Positions 17,417-25,433 of a stretch of DNA of 64,000 bases are shown here, piece after piece. Made by a program: the position numbers and the translations under genes. Each line of letters opens with the position of its first letter. Positions within the stretch are counted from its first letter, which is position 1. Source of the DNA: Nocardiopsis sp. FR4 (GTDB lineage: Bacteria > Actinomycetota > Actinomycetes > Streptosporangiales > Streptosporangiaceae). The DNA lies in NCBI RefSeq assembly GCF_009830945.1, contig NZ_VWVV01000013.1, positions 62,001 to 126,000 of the forward strand, given 5' to 3'. The notes under the pieces were generated by a model. That model did no database searches and was not told the origin of the DNA. It saw only the letters and a program-made list of their open reading frames with translations.

Positions 17417-17881
17417 TTACCTGTGTGGGCGGGCGAAGACGTCGAGGGCGAGCGCAGCTGTGTCCAGGGCATCGAGCTGTTCGGTGAGCGCGTCGGCCAA
17501 GCCGAGGTCGTTGACGCGGGTGGCGCCGTTGGGGTGGCCCTGCGGTGTGAAGTGGGGCAGGTAGACGGCATGGCCTTCGTAGACCACGAGTTCGGAGAGC
17601 GGTCCCGCGCACTCCAGGTACCTGCGGTGCTGGGGCACCAGCACGCGGGTGGAGAACCCTGAGGCTGCGCGTAGCCGGTGGACGTGGAGCTGGAAGCGCT
17701 GGTAGGAGGTCAGCGGAAAGCTGGTGGCCCACAGGGTGCGGACGGTGGTTCCCATCTCCTGGTGCAGGGCACGGCGGGCTTCCATGGCCGGGCGCTCGCC
17801 TTGGAGGAGGTTGAGGGCGCTGGTGGTCTCCTCGGTGCCATGCGCACAGGGCGCTGTCGGTGGGGTCCACGAGGTGGTCAC
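17417..17881 (-). CDS. Hypothetical protein, 154 aa
   Basis: GTG 17881 overlaps the TGA of the upstream gene (GTGA), indicating coupled translation. The 154-residue soluble protein has a central mixed region with PLTSYQRFQLHVHRLR and a strand-rich LVVYEGHAVYLPHF. I cannot assign a family. Position inside the small-gene operon suggests co-function with its neighbours. Confidence 0.65.
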   Translation of the reverse strand: MTTSWTPPTAPCAHGTEETTSALNLLQGERPAMEARRALHQEMGTTVRTLWATSFPLTSYQRFQLHVHRLRAASGFSTRVLVPQHRRYLECAGPLSELVVYEGHAVYLPHFTPQGHPNGATRVNDLGLADALTEQLDALDTAALALDVFARPHR

Positions 17882-18261
17882 GGGTTTCCACGCCAGCAGG
17901 TCCCGGTGTGTCCCTCGCAGGAGCGTAGGGCTGCTTCGTCGATGCGGTAGGTGGCGTGGTCCATGCGGATGCCGTCCTCGGCTGCCTGGTGCAGCACCGC
18001 GTCGAACACCGTTAACGGCTGGCCCAGGGTCTGGGCCACGTGCTCGATCAGGGACGCCCGGAGGAAGGAGCGCGGGCTGCGGGGTCGGGGGCGGTTGACG
18101 GTCATGGCACCGGTGTCGGCCGCGGTGGTGAGCTGGCGGCGGGTGAGTCCGGTGATGTCGCGTGCCTGGGCGGGAGTGACCCAGTCCTGGTCCTGTGTGG
18201 CGGCCAGGGCCTGGGCGCGGTCCAGGAGCGGTGTGTAGGGGTGGGAGGTGAGTGTGGGCAT
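17878..18261 (-). CDS. Hypothetical protein with a possible helix-turn-helix, 127 aa
   Basis: ATG 18261 is preceded by GGAGAAAACCCCT. The segment VTPAQARDITGLTRRQLTTA followed by an RPRSPRSFL stretch reads like a MerR/AlpA-type winged helix, so DNA binding is possible. The C-terminal half ends in CEGHTGTCW. It follows the membrane-protein gene by 23 bp and overlaps the next gene by four. The function is unknown. Confidence 0.6.
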   Translation of the reverse strand: MPTLTSHPYTPLLDRAQALAATQDQDWVTPAQARDITGLTRRQLTTAADTGAMTVNRPRPRSPRSFLRASLIEHVAQTLGQPLTVFDAVLHQAAEDGIRMDHATYRIDEAALRSCEGHTGTCWRGNP

Positions 18262-18284
18262 AGGGGTTTTCTCCGGTAGGGCGG

Positions 18285-19115
18285 TCAGAGCAGGGGGAAG
18301 GCCATGAACGGGGTGAGGGCCGGGGTGTGGGCGAGGTCGCTGATCGAGCTGATCCACACCACCGTCAGGGTGTGGGCCAGGGCGATGCTGGCGTGGGCGA
18401 TGATGAGCGGGGTCAGCCTGCGGGTGCGCCGGTAGAGCCATACCGAGGTCAGGCCGAGTGGGGCCAGCGCCAGGGCGGCCCATCCCGCGCCGAGGCCGAG
18501 CGCGACCCGGGCCAGGGCCGACACCAGGTAGGCCTCCCACGCTGGTCTGTGTGCGGCGCCCAGGAGGGTGACGACCAGGCCGACGAGCACCAACTCGGTG
18601 ATGAGTGCAGTGCTGATCTGCACGGGCACGAGGAAGATCAGGGTGGGCAGGAGCGTGCCCGACGCTTCAGGGGCGCAGGCGTTGAGGAGCAGCGGGAAGA
18701 AGCCCACCCGCACCAAGAGGAAGGCGCACGCCCCGACTGAGAACACCAGCATCGGCTGGTGCTGGTACTCCATGCGCAGCAACAGGCGGCTGGTCCTGGC
18801 CCAGGAGGGGAACAGTCCCAGGCCGTCGCGGACACCAGTCCCCAGGCGGTGAGTGATCTGCCAGGCCGCGGTGACTGTCGCCGCGAGCATCACCGCGTGC
18901 GCGCCCCACACCAGAATCCAGGCCTCGGTGGCAAGGGGCCACCGAGTGAACGGTATCGCCAGGGCCGCGGGGGCGAACAAGATTCCGAGCAGGGCGGTGG
19001 TGGCGTAGGCGGCTGGGGTGGAGAGCGTTCGTGAGCGAGGCCGGGCCGCAGGCATGGCAGTGCTGTGCCCGTGGGGCGCTTGGGCTGGCCTGGGGCATGT
19101 GTGTGGTGGTGACAC
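18285..19115 (-). CDS. Polytopic membrane protein, degenerate CPBP/CAAX-protease-like
   Basis: This 276-residue protein has about seven hydrophobic segments. The region from TELVLVGLVVTLL through LTPLIIAHASIALAH matches the layout of CPBP (Abi/CAAX) intramembrane proteases. However, the usual EExxxR motif is reduced to a single Glu and the final HxxxN/D lacks its partner, so catalysis is doubtful. GTG 19115 has GAAGGACC at good spacing; ATG 19055 is an alternative. CPBP proteins often process peptides or give immunity, which would suit an operon of small proteins, but that is inference. Confidence 0.6.
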   Translation of the reverse strand: MSPPHTCPRPAQAPHGHSTAMPAARPRSRTLSTPAAYATTALLGILFAPAALAIPFTRWPLATEAWILVWGAHAVMLAATVTAAWQITHRLGTGVRDGLGLFPSWARTSRLLLRMEYQHQPMLVFSVGACAFLLVRVGFFPLLLNACAPEASGTLLPTLIFLVPVQISTALITELVLVGLVVTLLGAAHRPAWEAYLVSALARVALGLGAGWAALALAPLGLTSVWLYRRTRRLTPLIIAHASIALAHTLTVVWISSISDLAHTPALTPFMAFPLL

Positions 19116-19235
19116 CTGTGGTCCTTCGTGGTTGGGGGCCCGGGTCCCGCCAGGCCGTGGCGGAACCCGGGCCAGGTGCGACGGCGGAAACCCCTCAGCT
19201 CGGGACGGAAAGGGATGCGTCATCGCCGCACCAGC

Positions 19236-19478
19236 TCAAGGGGCTGGAGCCCGGTCGGGGTCGTGGCCATCCAGGTAGGCGCGGACCTCGGCGAGGTCAT
19301 GGAAGATCTCGGTTACCCCACCCAGAGAGGTGAGGGCGTACAGGGCGCCCAGGAGGCGGCGCTCGCGGGTGAGGACGAACCCTTGTTGGGCTGCTCGCCA
19401 GCGTGTGGCCTCGAAGTCCCTGCGAAGCAGGAGGGGCCTAGCCCAAGTACGGGTTGGGCGGGGGAACCTGATGGTCAC
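19236..19478 (-). CDS. Hypothetical protein, 80 aa
   Basis: GTG 19478 overlaps the previous gene's TGA (GTGA). The 80-residue basic protein ends with a helix containing GGVTEIFHDLAEVRAYLDGH. No family is recognised. About 120 bp separate it from the membrane-protein gene. Confidence 0.6.
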   Translation of the reverse strand: MTIRFPRPTRTWARPLLLRRDFEATRWRAAQQGFVLTRERRLLGALYALTSLGGVTEIFHDLAEVRAYLDGHDPDRAPAP

Positions 19479-19900
19479 GTGTGCCCCTCCCGGATCTGGT
19501 TGACCAGGTAGTCCACCAGGCACAGGTCCATAGGGTGCACGGGAAGCGTGGCGTCGCCCAGGATCGCCAGGCGCCGGGTGGACCTGGTGGGGTCGGGCAT
19601 CTCCCATGCGCCTGGAGCGCGAGCGGGGAACTCCGCCACCCATTCCAGGCGGCCGTGGGTGGGTTGGTGCAGGCGCAGGCACACCGCGGCCACGGGTGCG
19701 CCGATGCCGACGGGGGAGCCCTGTTCCCAGGCCCTGCGGGTGTACAGGCGGGCGTCGATCGACCAGCCTGCCGCGTCGACCAGCGGGGTGTATCCGGCGG
19801 TGGTCACGGCTTGTTCCATCTGCCGCATGGCGGTCTGCGCCGTTGTGGAGGGGCGGGGTGGTTGGGCGTGTAGGGGCACCATGGTGAGGGTGGGGGTCAC
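19475..19900 (-). CDS. Hypothetical protein, 141 aa
   Basis: GTG 19900 overlaps the stop of the ATPase gene, and its own stop overlaps the next start. The 141-residue soluble protein includes a strand-rich middle (PVAAVCLRLHQPTHGRLEWV). Tight coupling on both sides to an anti-sigma-like ATPase suggests a signalling partner, but I cannot name the family. Confidence 0.6.
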   Translation of the reverse strand: MTPTLTMVPLHAQPPRPSTTAQTAMRQMEQAVTTAGYTPLVDAAGWSIDARLYTRRAWEQGSPVGIGAPVAAVCLRLHQPTHGRLEWVAEFPARAPGAWEMPDPTRSTRRLAILGDATLPVHPMDLCLVDYLVNQIREGHT

Positions 19901-20310
19901 CGGGCCACCTCCGCGTACACGCCGCGCCGACTCGGAAGGCGCCCCCAGCAGGTGGAGAACGCCTCCACCAGGAGGAGGCCGCGCCCGTGCTCGTCCAACA
20001 GGGCGGGGGTGGCGGGATGGAGGGGATGGATGTCCTCGAAGGGGCCGCCGTCGCGCACCTCGATGCGGACCCGGTCGGGGTAGGCGAGGACCCGGAGGGC
20101 GAACCGACCGCCCGGGGTGCCGCTGCGGGTGTGCCGGATGGCGTTGGTCGCCAGCTCCGACAGGACCACTTCCAGGTCTGCGGGCGGCTCTATGCCCTGC
20201 TCGACCAGCCGTGTGCGCACCCATGCGCGGCTGTCGCCGATGGAGGTGGGGGTTCCGGGGAAGCTGCTGCGTCCCTGCCAGAGGAGGTCTTCGCGTGGTG
20301 GGGCCAACAT
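19897..20310 (-). CDS. RsbW/anti-sigma-like HATPase_c protein
   Basis: This 137-residue GHKL ATPase domain protein has the N box in LEVVLSELATNAIRHT, a G1 box region IEVRDGGPF and the G2 box in EHGRGLLLVEAF. Actinobacteria carry many such stand-alone RsbW-like kinases, which regulate sigma factors or partner with XRE and DUF397-type proteins. ATG 20310 overlaps the TGA of the 83-aa gene by one base (TGATG). It lies divergent from an XRE-TPR regulator, a frequent arrangement. Confidence 0.8.
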   Translation of the reverse strand: MLAPPREDLLWQGRSSFPGTPTSIGDSRAWVRTRLVEQGIEPPADLEVVLSELATNAIRHTRSGTPGGRFALRVLAYPDRVRIEVRDGGPFEDIHPLHPATPALLDEHGRGLLLVEAFSTCWGRLPSRRGVYAEVAR

Positions 20311-20561
20311 CAGCGCTCCTCCACACCGCGGGTCGCCAGTTCCCTGGTGAGCCGCTTGTGGACGGTGGGGATGTCGGGCCCGTAGACCGCTCCGCACCAT
20401 CCCCGCTCGATCTGGCGGGCGGTGAGCAGAGCCAGGGGCTGGGCGACCCATCGCCGCCCCGGTACCGCCTGGGGCCTTCGTTCGATGGTCCAGCCGGGGT
20501 TGGCGTCCTCGAACTGCCGTCGTGTGGTGCCGTAGGTAGCGGGTTCGCTATGCTCGGACAT
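20310..20561 (-). CDS. Hypothetical protein, 83 aa, first gene of the small-gene operon
   Basis: This 83-residue protein (TTRRQFEDANPGWTIERRP near its start) resembles short actinomycete proteins that accompany XRE regulators. The stop overlaps the ATPase start. The ATG at 20561 is the operon's most upstream start; the divergent regulator begins 318 bp away. Confidence 0.55.
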   Translation of the reverse strand: MSEHSEPATYGTTRRQFEDANPGWTIERRPQAVPGRRWVAQPLALLTARQIERGWCGAVYGPDIPTVHKRLTRELATRGVEER

Positions 20562-20878
20562 GTCTCACCTCAGGTCATTTCAGGTCAGGTGGGGCCTCAC
20601 GCCTCGGAGCCGCCGCTAACCGGCACCGGGGCGTTTTCTGTTGTCTAGGCCCTCCTCACACCTCTTTTGTGAAGAGGGTGAAGCGAGGGCTTCCGCATCA
20701 CGCGTCGTGCAACGAGGCCAAAGCGTGCGGCCGGTACTGGCCACGGAGAGCTAGAAAAAAACCCCGCATGCCAGCGACACAGGCCGTTACGGTGAGACAA
20801 CCATTTCCACGCTCCCGCCGGTATGGGTGCGTGGTTACGGACCCTGCCAAAGCTGCCAAAGGTGTTTCGGAGGGTGGA
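20562..20878. promoter_or_regulatory. Divergent promoter region between the small-gene operon and the XRE-TPR gene
   Basis: This 317-bp spacer contains a near-perfect hairpin around 20658-20680 (CACCTCTT, loop, AAGAGGGTG) and a run of A's at 20755-20760. No complete gene is seen. Promoters for both directions should lie here. Confidence 0.5.
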
Positions 20879-22240
20879 ATGCGCAGCCCCAACGTGAAAT
20901 TGAAGGCTGTGATCGCCGAGCTTGGCTGGTCACAGCAGCAAGTCGCTGCCCGTTTCTTGCGCGTCGCGAGAGAGATGAGGCAGTCTGACCTGCTGGGTGT
21001 GGGGCGCTCCACCATCTCCATGTGGGTCACGGGCACGCGACCGCAGGGCCGCGCCCCAGAGGTGCTGTGCGAGACGCTCTCTCGAGGGCTCGGGCGTCCC
21101 TTGAGCCTGGAGGACATCGGGCTGGGCCGCCCCGACGAGTGGCCGACCCAGAGCTCCTGGGAGGCCGATACTCTGGCCGCGCTGGCCGAGCTTGGGAGCG
21201 ACGTGCACAGAAGGCAATTCATCGGCACCGCTGTCTATTCAGTTGCTGGGCTCACTCTCCCTGGGGAGTCCTGGTGGCGGGAGAGTGTGGACCGTGCGAG
21301 GGCCCGCCCGGCCAAGCAGGGGGTGGTGACGCGAGGAGACGTCGAGGCGATCCAGGATGCGACCCGTCTCTTCCAGCGCTTGGACCAACAACGGGGTGGA
21401 GGCTATGGAGCTTCGGCCGCCACCATGTTCCTGACCGAAGAGGTCCTCCCGGCACTGCGTAGACGTGCCCCCGACCGGATCCGCAGCGATCTGTTCGCCG
21501 CGGCGAGTGAACTGGTGTACGTCCTTGGTTGGTCCTCCTTCGATGCCAACCGGCACGGTACGGCCCAGCGCTTCTTGCAGCTTTCGGTCAAGCTCGCCGC
21601 CGAAGCCGGAGACCGGGCCCTGGCCGGTCACGTACTCCGAGCGCTGGCACACCAGGCCATGGATCTCGGGCACTTCCCCCAGGCAGCGAAGTTGACGTCG
21701 GCTTCCATAGACTGCGCTTGCTATCGCGCTGCTGGTCCACGTGAACGGGCTTTGCTCGGAGTGGTGCACGCCCGCAGTCTGGCCGCGGTGGGTGAGCACA
21801 AGGCATCAGCGAAGGCCCTCCTCATCGCTGAGAACGACCTTGCCGACGCCGGTGAGGGCGATGACGAGCCGGGCCGGGTGTGGTTCTTCACCCAGGCCAG
21901 CCTGGCTCATGAGACTGCCCGAACCCTGCAAGTCATGGGTGATCTCGGTTCTGCGGAGCGCGAGTTCAAGCGCAGTGTGCGGCTGCGCCCCGCGGAGTTC
22001 TCCCGGACCCACGCTGTGACCCTCGGATATCTGGGCGAGATCCAGGCGGCTCGCGGAGAGATCGAAGCGGCCTGCGCCACATGGACGGAGGCGCTGGACG
22101 CGATGGAGGGTGTGCGGTCGGGTCGGGCCAGGAACACGGTACAGACCATGCGCACGGTGCTCAGCAGCGTGCGCGGACGTGGAATCGACGCGGTGCGCGA
22201 AGTCGACAGCAAGGCCGCTGAGATGCTCCGTGTAGCCTGA
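20879..22240 (+). CDS. XRE-family regulator with TPR-like C-terminal domain
   Basis: This 453-residue protein begins with an XRE helix-turn-helix (LKAVIAELGWSQQQVAARFL, then GVGRSTISMWVTGTRPQGRA) and continues with TPR-like helices. One example is RTHAVTLGYLGEIQAARGEI near residue 380. Such proteins sense peptides or small ligands through the TPR part and control adjacent genes. ATG 20879 follows CGGAGGGTGG closely; a longer frame upstream lacks domain content. It is divergent from the small-gene operon, its most likely target, and is followed by trmO after 36 bp. Confidence 0.85.
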   Translation: MRSPNVKLKAVIAELGWSQQQVAARFLRVAREMRQSDLLGVGRSTISMWVTGTRPQGRAPEVLCETLSRGLGRPLSLEDIGLGRPDEWPTQSSWEADTLAALAELGSDVHRRQFIGTAVYSVAGLTLPGESWWRESVDRARARPAKQGVVTRGDVEAIQDATRLFQRLDQQRGGGYGASAATMFLTEEVLPALRRRAPDRIRSDLFAAASELVYVLGWSSFDANRHGTAQRFLQLSVKLAAEAGDRALAGHVLRALAHQAMDLGHFPQAAKLTSASIDCACYRAAGPRERALLGVVHARSLAAVGEHKASAKALLIAENDLADAGEGDDEPGRVWFFTQASLAHETARTLQVMGDLGSAEREFKRSVRLRPAEFSRTHAVTLGYLGEIQAARGEIEAACATWTEALDAMEGVRSGRARNTVQTMRTVLSSVRGRGIDAVREVDSKAAEMLRVA

Positions 22241-22276
22241 TCCGGCCTTACAGCCGTCGATTCCGGAGGACTACTC

Positions 22277-22750
22277 GTGGAGATCACGCTCACCCCCGTC
22301 GCGACCGTGGTCGGAGGACGCACCGAGGTCGCGGATGACTACTGGGGAGGTGTCCGGTCGATCATCCGCCTCAACGAGGACTTGCCGGTGAGCACCCTCA
22401 AGGGTCTGGACGAGTTCTCCCATATTCAGGTGGTGTGGCGCTTCAGCCAGGGGTCGGAGGCCGATGTTCACCTCGGTGCACGGCACCCGAGGGGGAACAC
22501 GGACTGGCCGGAGACCGGAACGTTCGTCCACCGCAACCACCGGCGGCCCGCGAGGATCGCCATCTCTCAACCGCGCCTGCTCCGGATTGAAGGGCACGAC
22601 CTTCATGTTGAGGACTTGGACGCGGTCGATGGAACGCCTGTTCTGGATATCGCCCCGTGGTTCGTCGAGTTCGGCCCCCGGGGAAAGGTGAGGCAACCCC
22701 GTTGGCCCGGGGAAATGCTCAGGCACTACTGGGAGACACGCCAGTCCTGA
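22277..22750 (+). CDS. TrmO-like tRNA (m6t6A37) methyltransferase
   Basis: This 157-residue TsaA/UPF0066 protein has the compact beta barrel characteristic of TrmO, which methylates N6-threonylcarbamoyladenosine at position 37 of tRNA-Thr using SAM. Supporting segments are RSIIRLNEDLPVSTLKGLDE, FSHIQVVWRF, and RHPRGNTDWPETGTFVHRN, followed by RPARIAIS. GTG 22277 is used, with GGAGGA upstream. Some family members act on other substrates, so the exact reaction is inferred. Confidence 0.78.
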   Translation: MEITLTPVATVVGGRTEVADDYWGGVRSIIRLNEDLPVSTLKGLDEFSHIQVVWRFSQGSEADVHLGARHPRGNTDWPETGTFVHRNHRRPARIAISQPRLLRIEGHDLHVEDLDAVDGTPVLDIAPWFVEFGPRGKVRQPRWPGEMLRHYWETRQS

Positions 22751-23065
22751 GAGCCTGCTTTGGGCTCGACTGGAGCTTTCAGGTTGCTGGAGTTCAGGGA
22801 CCGCGCCGCCTTGGTCCAAGTCGAGCACACTTCCGGTGGCGAGTTGCTTGGTATCGTCGGGCAGATCTCACGGATGAACGGGTTGATCCGCGCTTCCCGT
22901 TTGGCCGAGTCGAGCCGGCCTGTTGGGCACACCCTTGACGAAGAAACACCCCTCGTCACTGGTGATAACGGCGGTGACAGTCCCGTCATGGCCGCTGCTG
23001 GTCGGACGGGTCTGGAAGATGTCACCGGCGAGCGGTTGAATGAGGTCTGCGAACGGGATACTCAT
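22726..23065 (-). pseudogene. Frameshifted aminoglycoside-phosphotransferase-like remnant
   Basis: From ATG 23065 the frame reads SSGHDGTVTAVITSDEGCFFVKGV, whose middle matches the N-lobe of APH-type kinases found widely in actinomycetes (nucleotide-binding strands with FVKG). The next conserved piece, REARINPFIREICPTI, is in another frame, so a shift occurred around 22925-22935. Nothing resembling the kinase catalytic loop follows. The gene is truncated against the 3' end of trmO. Confidence 0.45.
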
Positions 23066-23156
23066 GGAGTCCTCACCTGCGAGGTCTACAGCGGCTTCCC
23101 GGACCGTCAGGACTAACTTGCCTTGCTCCGTCAGCACTATGGACGCAGGAGGGGCC

Positions 23157-23843
23157 ATGAACATCAGACCCATCGAAACCCACTACGCCGGATATCGGTT
23201 CCGATCCCGCATTGAAGCGCGCTGGGCAGTGTTCTTCGACCACCTCGGCATCACTTGGGAGTACGAACCCGAGGGATACCTCATCGACGGCAAACCCTAC
23301 CTGCCCGACTTCCTGGTCTATCCCAACACCGACCTCGAATTCTGGCTCGAAATCAAGGGCACCTTTCCCTCTGACGAAGAGATCGAGAAGGCTCAAGGAC
23401 TAGCGGAAGGCACCGGAATTCGAGCCTTCGTTTACTTCACCAAACTTGAAGTTCCAGCACCAGAAATGTCCCAAATAACAACCATGAGCGAGTACATGGA
23501 TGGACCTGGAAAATGGGTTTGGGACAACCAAGAAGGGTGGCTCAACATAGGCGGAGGTCCGCCACAGTGGCAGGTCGGGCTCAAGCCCACGGCTTTCCTA
23601 CTGGGAAGCAACCCCGGGTTCGCCCGCAAGCCTAGGAGCGATAGCTGGTGGTGGACCGACTGCTGGTTCTGTGGTCGAGTGATTCTCAAGCTGTACGGCC
23701 AAATCGGTGTCTGCCCTCAGCACCATGTGGGGGATTGGGTAGACGAAGGTCTGTACCCACGCTTTGCGCATCGGACACCCCGCCTCCTCGAGGCTTACCG
23801 TGCTGCCCGTTCGGCGCGGTTCGAGCACGGCGAGAAGGGCTGA
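23157..23843 (+). CDS. PD-(D/E)XK nuclease-like protein with C-terminal Cys/His motif
   Basis: This 228-residue protein resembles small actinophage endonuclease-like proteins. SRIEARWAVFFDHLGITWEY gives the first acidic residue, YLPDFLV the Asp, and FWLEIKG the E-x-K of a PD-(D/E)XK core (residues 15-75). A C-terminal CWFCG...VCPQHH set (about 185-205) could bind zinc. ATG 23157 follows GGAGGGGCC. It probably came with a phage or element. Activity is untested; the catalytic residues look complete. Confidence 0.72.
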   Translation: MNIRPIETHYAGYRFRSRIEARWAVFFDHLGITWEYEPEGYLIDGKPYLPDFLVYPNTDLEFWLEIKGTFPSDEEIEKAQGLAEGTGIRAFVYFTKLEVPAPEMSQITTMSEYMDGPGKWVWDNQEGWLNIGGGPPQWQVGLKPTAFLLGSNPGFARKPRSDSWWWTDCWFCGRVILKLYGQIGVCPQHHVGDWVDEGLYPRFAHRTPRLLEAYRAARSARFEHGEKG

Positions 23844-23888
23844 CCTTCCGGTCACCGGTGACTCCGACCGCCAATCAGAGGAGGGGAC

Positions 23889-24065
23889 ATACAAGTCCAG
23901 TTCGAGCACACCGACCGATACCTCAACCACAAGATCGATCTCCCCGCCGTTCCTCGGCAAGGAGACCGAGTGAAGATCAACAGCGAAAAGTATCGGGTCA
24001 AGTCCGTGACATGGGTTATCGATAGCTACGAGGTGCCGCGTGTCCTCATTACACTGGAGGACTGA
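23889..24065 (+). CDS. Small protein, 58 aa, apparently starting at ATA
   Basis: The in-frame sequence QVQFEHTDRYLNHKIDLP continuing to VPRVLITLED looks like genuine protein. The only start with a strong ribosome binding site is ATA at 23889 (AGGAGGGG five to six bases before). A GTG at 23970, preceded by AAGGAG, would give only 31 residues. Its TGA overlaps the next ATG (TGATG). ATA may be a mutated ATG. I recognise no family. Confidence 0.45.
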   Translation: MQVQFEHTDRYLNHKIDLPAVPRQGDRVKINSEKYRVKSVTWVIDSYEVPRVLITLED

Positions 24066-24409
24066 TGCAGGACCTCATCAGCTGGCTGCGCTCACAAATC
24101 GAAGCCGACGAGCGCGCCGCCAACGCCTTCCATAGCGTGACCATCGCGGCCGCGCACTCCGACGTCAATACCGAACACGACGGTGCCTACGACCACTACC
24201 GGTTGATGGTCACCCCCACGAGTATCCTCGCGGATGTTCAGGCGAAGCTGACGCTTCTAGAGCTCTACGAAGGGGTCATGGACCTCGACAGCGAAGACTG
24301 GAGCTTCAGCGGCGCCCACGGCCGGGCGAACGGTCTCGGAGAAGCCATCCGCACGATCGCTCAGGCGTACCGTGACCGACCTGGGTGGACCCGCGACTGG
24401 GAGCGGTGA
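24065..24409 (+). CDS. DUF6221 family protein
   Basis: This 114-residue protein fits the actinobacterial DUF6221 family, phage- and element-associated small helical proteins. It starts with DLISWLRSQIEADERAANA, has the mid-region HYRLMVTPTSILADVQAKL, and ends with a Trp-rich tail. It is translationally coupled to the preceding small ORF and followed at once by a strong terminator. Function unknown. Confidence 0.7.
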   Translation: MQDLISWLRSQIEADERAANAFHSVTIAAAHSDVNTEHDGAYDHYRLMVTPTSILADVQAKLTLLELYEGVMDLDSEDWSFSGAHGRANGLGEAIRTIAQAYRDRPGWTRDWER

Positions 24410-24438
24410 AAGGGCGCCCGTCCCGCCCGGGCGCCCTT
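24410..24438 (+). terminator. 11-bp hairpin terminator
   Basis: The perfect stem AAGGGCGCCCG / CGGGCGCCCTT with a 7-nt loop directly follows the DUF6221 stop codon. Confidence 0.85.
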
Positions 24439-24505
24439 CTCTGCGCAGCGGAGCTACAGAGCCAGCCGGTTCTCGTTCATTATCGCCACGAACATACTGG
24501 TCGCT

Positions 24506-24730
24506 CTAGCGTGTCTGCCAGTCGACAGACAAAACTATGAACACCCCATTCGCATCTCCTTCCTCATACTTTTTCAGCGTGAATCCGTTTAGGAAGCGCG
24601 TATCGCGGGCCTGAATTCCCCCAGCGCACTCCTCGATGAACCCGAAGCGGGAATCGACCTCAGTCAAGGTCTCCTTCAACCGAACCAGAGGCTTATCCGC
24701 GTTCAAGGCGTTGCGGTCTCCGTCGTCCAC
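24506..24730 (-). CDS. Hypothetical protein, 74 aa
   Basis: ATG 24730 opens a 74-residue acidic protein containing DSRFGFIEECAGG and a C-terminal strand GVFIVLSVDWQTR. GC content is visibly lower than its surroundings, which suggests recent transfer. No family is recognised. It could be a remnant. Confidence 0.45.
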   Translation of the reverse strand: MDDGDRNALNADKPLVRLKETLTEVDSRFGFIEECAGGIQARDTRFLNGFTLKKYEEGDANGVFIVLSVDWQTR

Positions 24731-24839
24731 TCAGCCCCACGCTCCCCATGTGAACCTCACCTTCACCGAAGGTGGGCCATGCTGGTGGCTCGGCTAGCAA
24801 CTCGCTGAACGCGCCCTGCACGATTGGCGGATGCTCTGG

Positions 24840-25433
24840 TCAGTCAGCGCTCAGAGCGCTTTCAGCGTCCAGAAGCGGTGAAGTGAACACGAGGCGGGAC
24901 TCGGCGAGGATGTCGCGGTTGAGCACCTTGAGGTAGACCTCGTCGACACTGCCGAAGGTCGCGGTCGCGTAGTCGAGGTCGAGCATGGCAGCGGCGGCGC
25001 GAACAGCCTCCTCACCGGGGCCTTCGACCTCGAGGTAGGTAGGCAGGTCCGGCCAGGTGTCGATGTCGTAGGTGACGCCGTCGAGCTGCCATTCCTCGCG
25101 GTAGTTCTCCTGGTAGCGCAGTGCCGCGAACCCCATGGCCTCCAGCAGGTGTTGGGCGGCGTGGAAGTCGGCGACCTCGACCTCGGCCTCCAGGATGCTG
25201 TCGATACCGGAGGCGCCGTCGGCGTCGTTGACCTGTTTGTAGGTGAGCATTGTCCTGTCGCCCTGCTCACGCAGCCGCAGCCATCCGCCGCGGTCACTGA
25301 TGTCCTGGTTCTTCAGGACCACGCGCCGCATGAGCGTGCGCGGCATCGTGCAGGTGGCCCCACGGTCACGGAGCCGGGTGGCGATGGCGTCGGGGCTGAT
25401 GGCCAGGAAGCGGGCTTCGAATTCAGGAGTCAT
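24840..25433 (-). CDS. CYTH-domain protein (class IV adenylyl cyclase / thiamine triphosphatase type)
   Basis: This 197-residue triphosphate-tunnel protein opens with EFEAR, the ExExR signature. Alternating charged strands follow, including GGWLRLREQGDRTMLTYK and ILEAEVEVADF, then YDIDTWPDLPTYLEVEGP. CYTH enzymes bind inorganic or organic triphosphates with divalent metal, acting as cyclases or triphosphatases. It is the last gene of the leftward operon and overlaps the methyltransferase stop by ATGA. In this setting it may process a nucleoside triphosphate or tripolyphosphate; that is inference. Confidence 0.8.
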   Translation of the reverse strand: MTPEFEARFLAISPDAIATRLRDRGATCTMPRTLMRRVVLKNQDISDRGGWLRLREQGDRTMLTYKQVNDADGASGIDSILEAEVEVADFHAAQHLLEAMGFAALRYQENYREEWQLDGVTYDIDTWPDLPTYLEVEGPGEEAVRAAAAMLDLDYATATFGSVDEVYLKVLNRDILAESRLVFTSPLLDAESALSAD

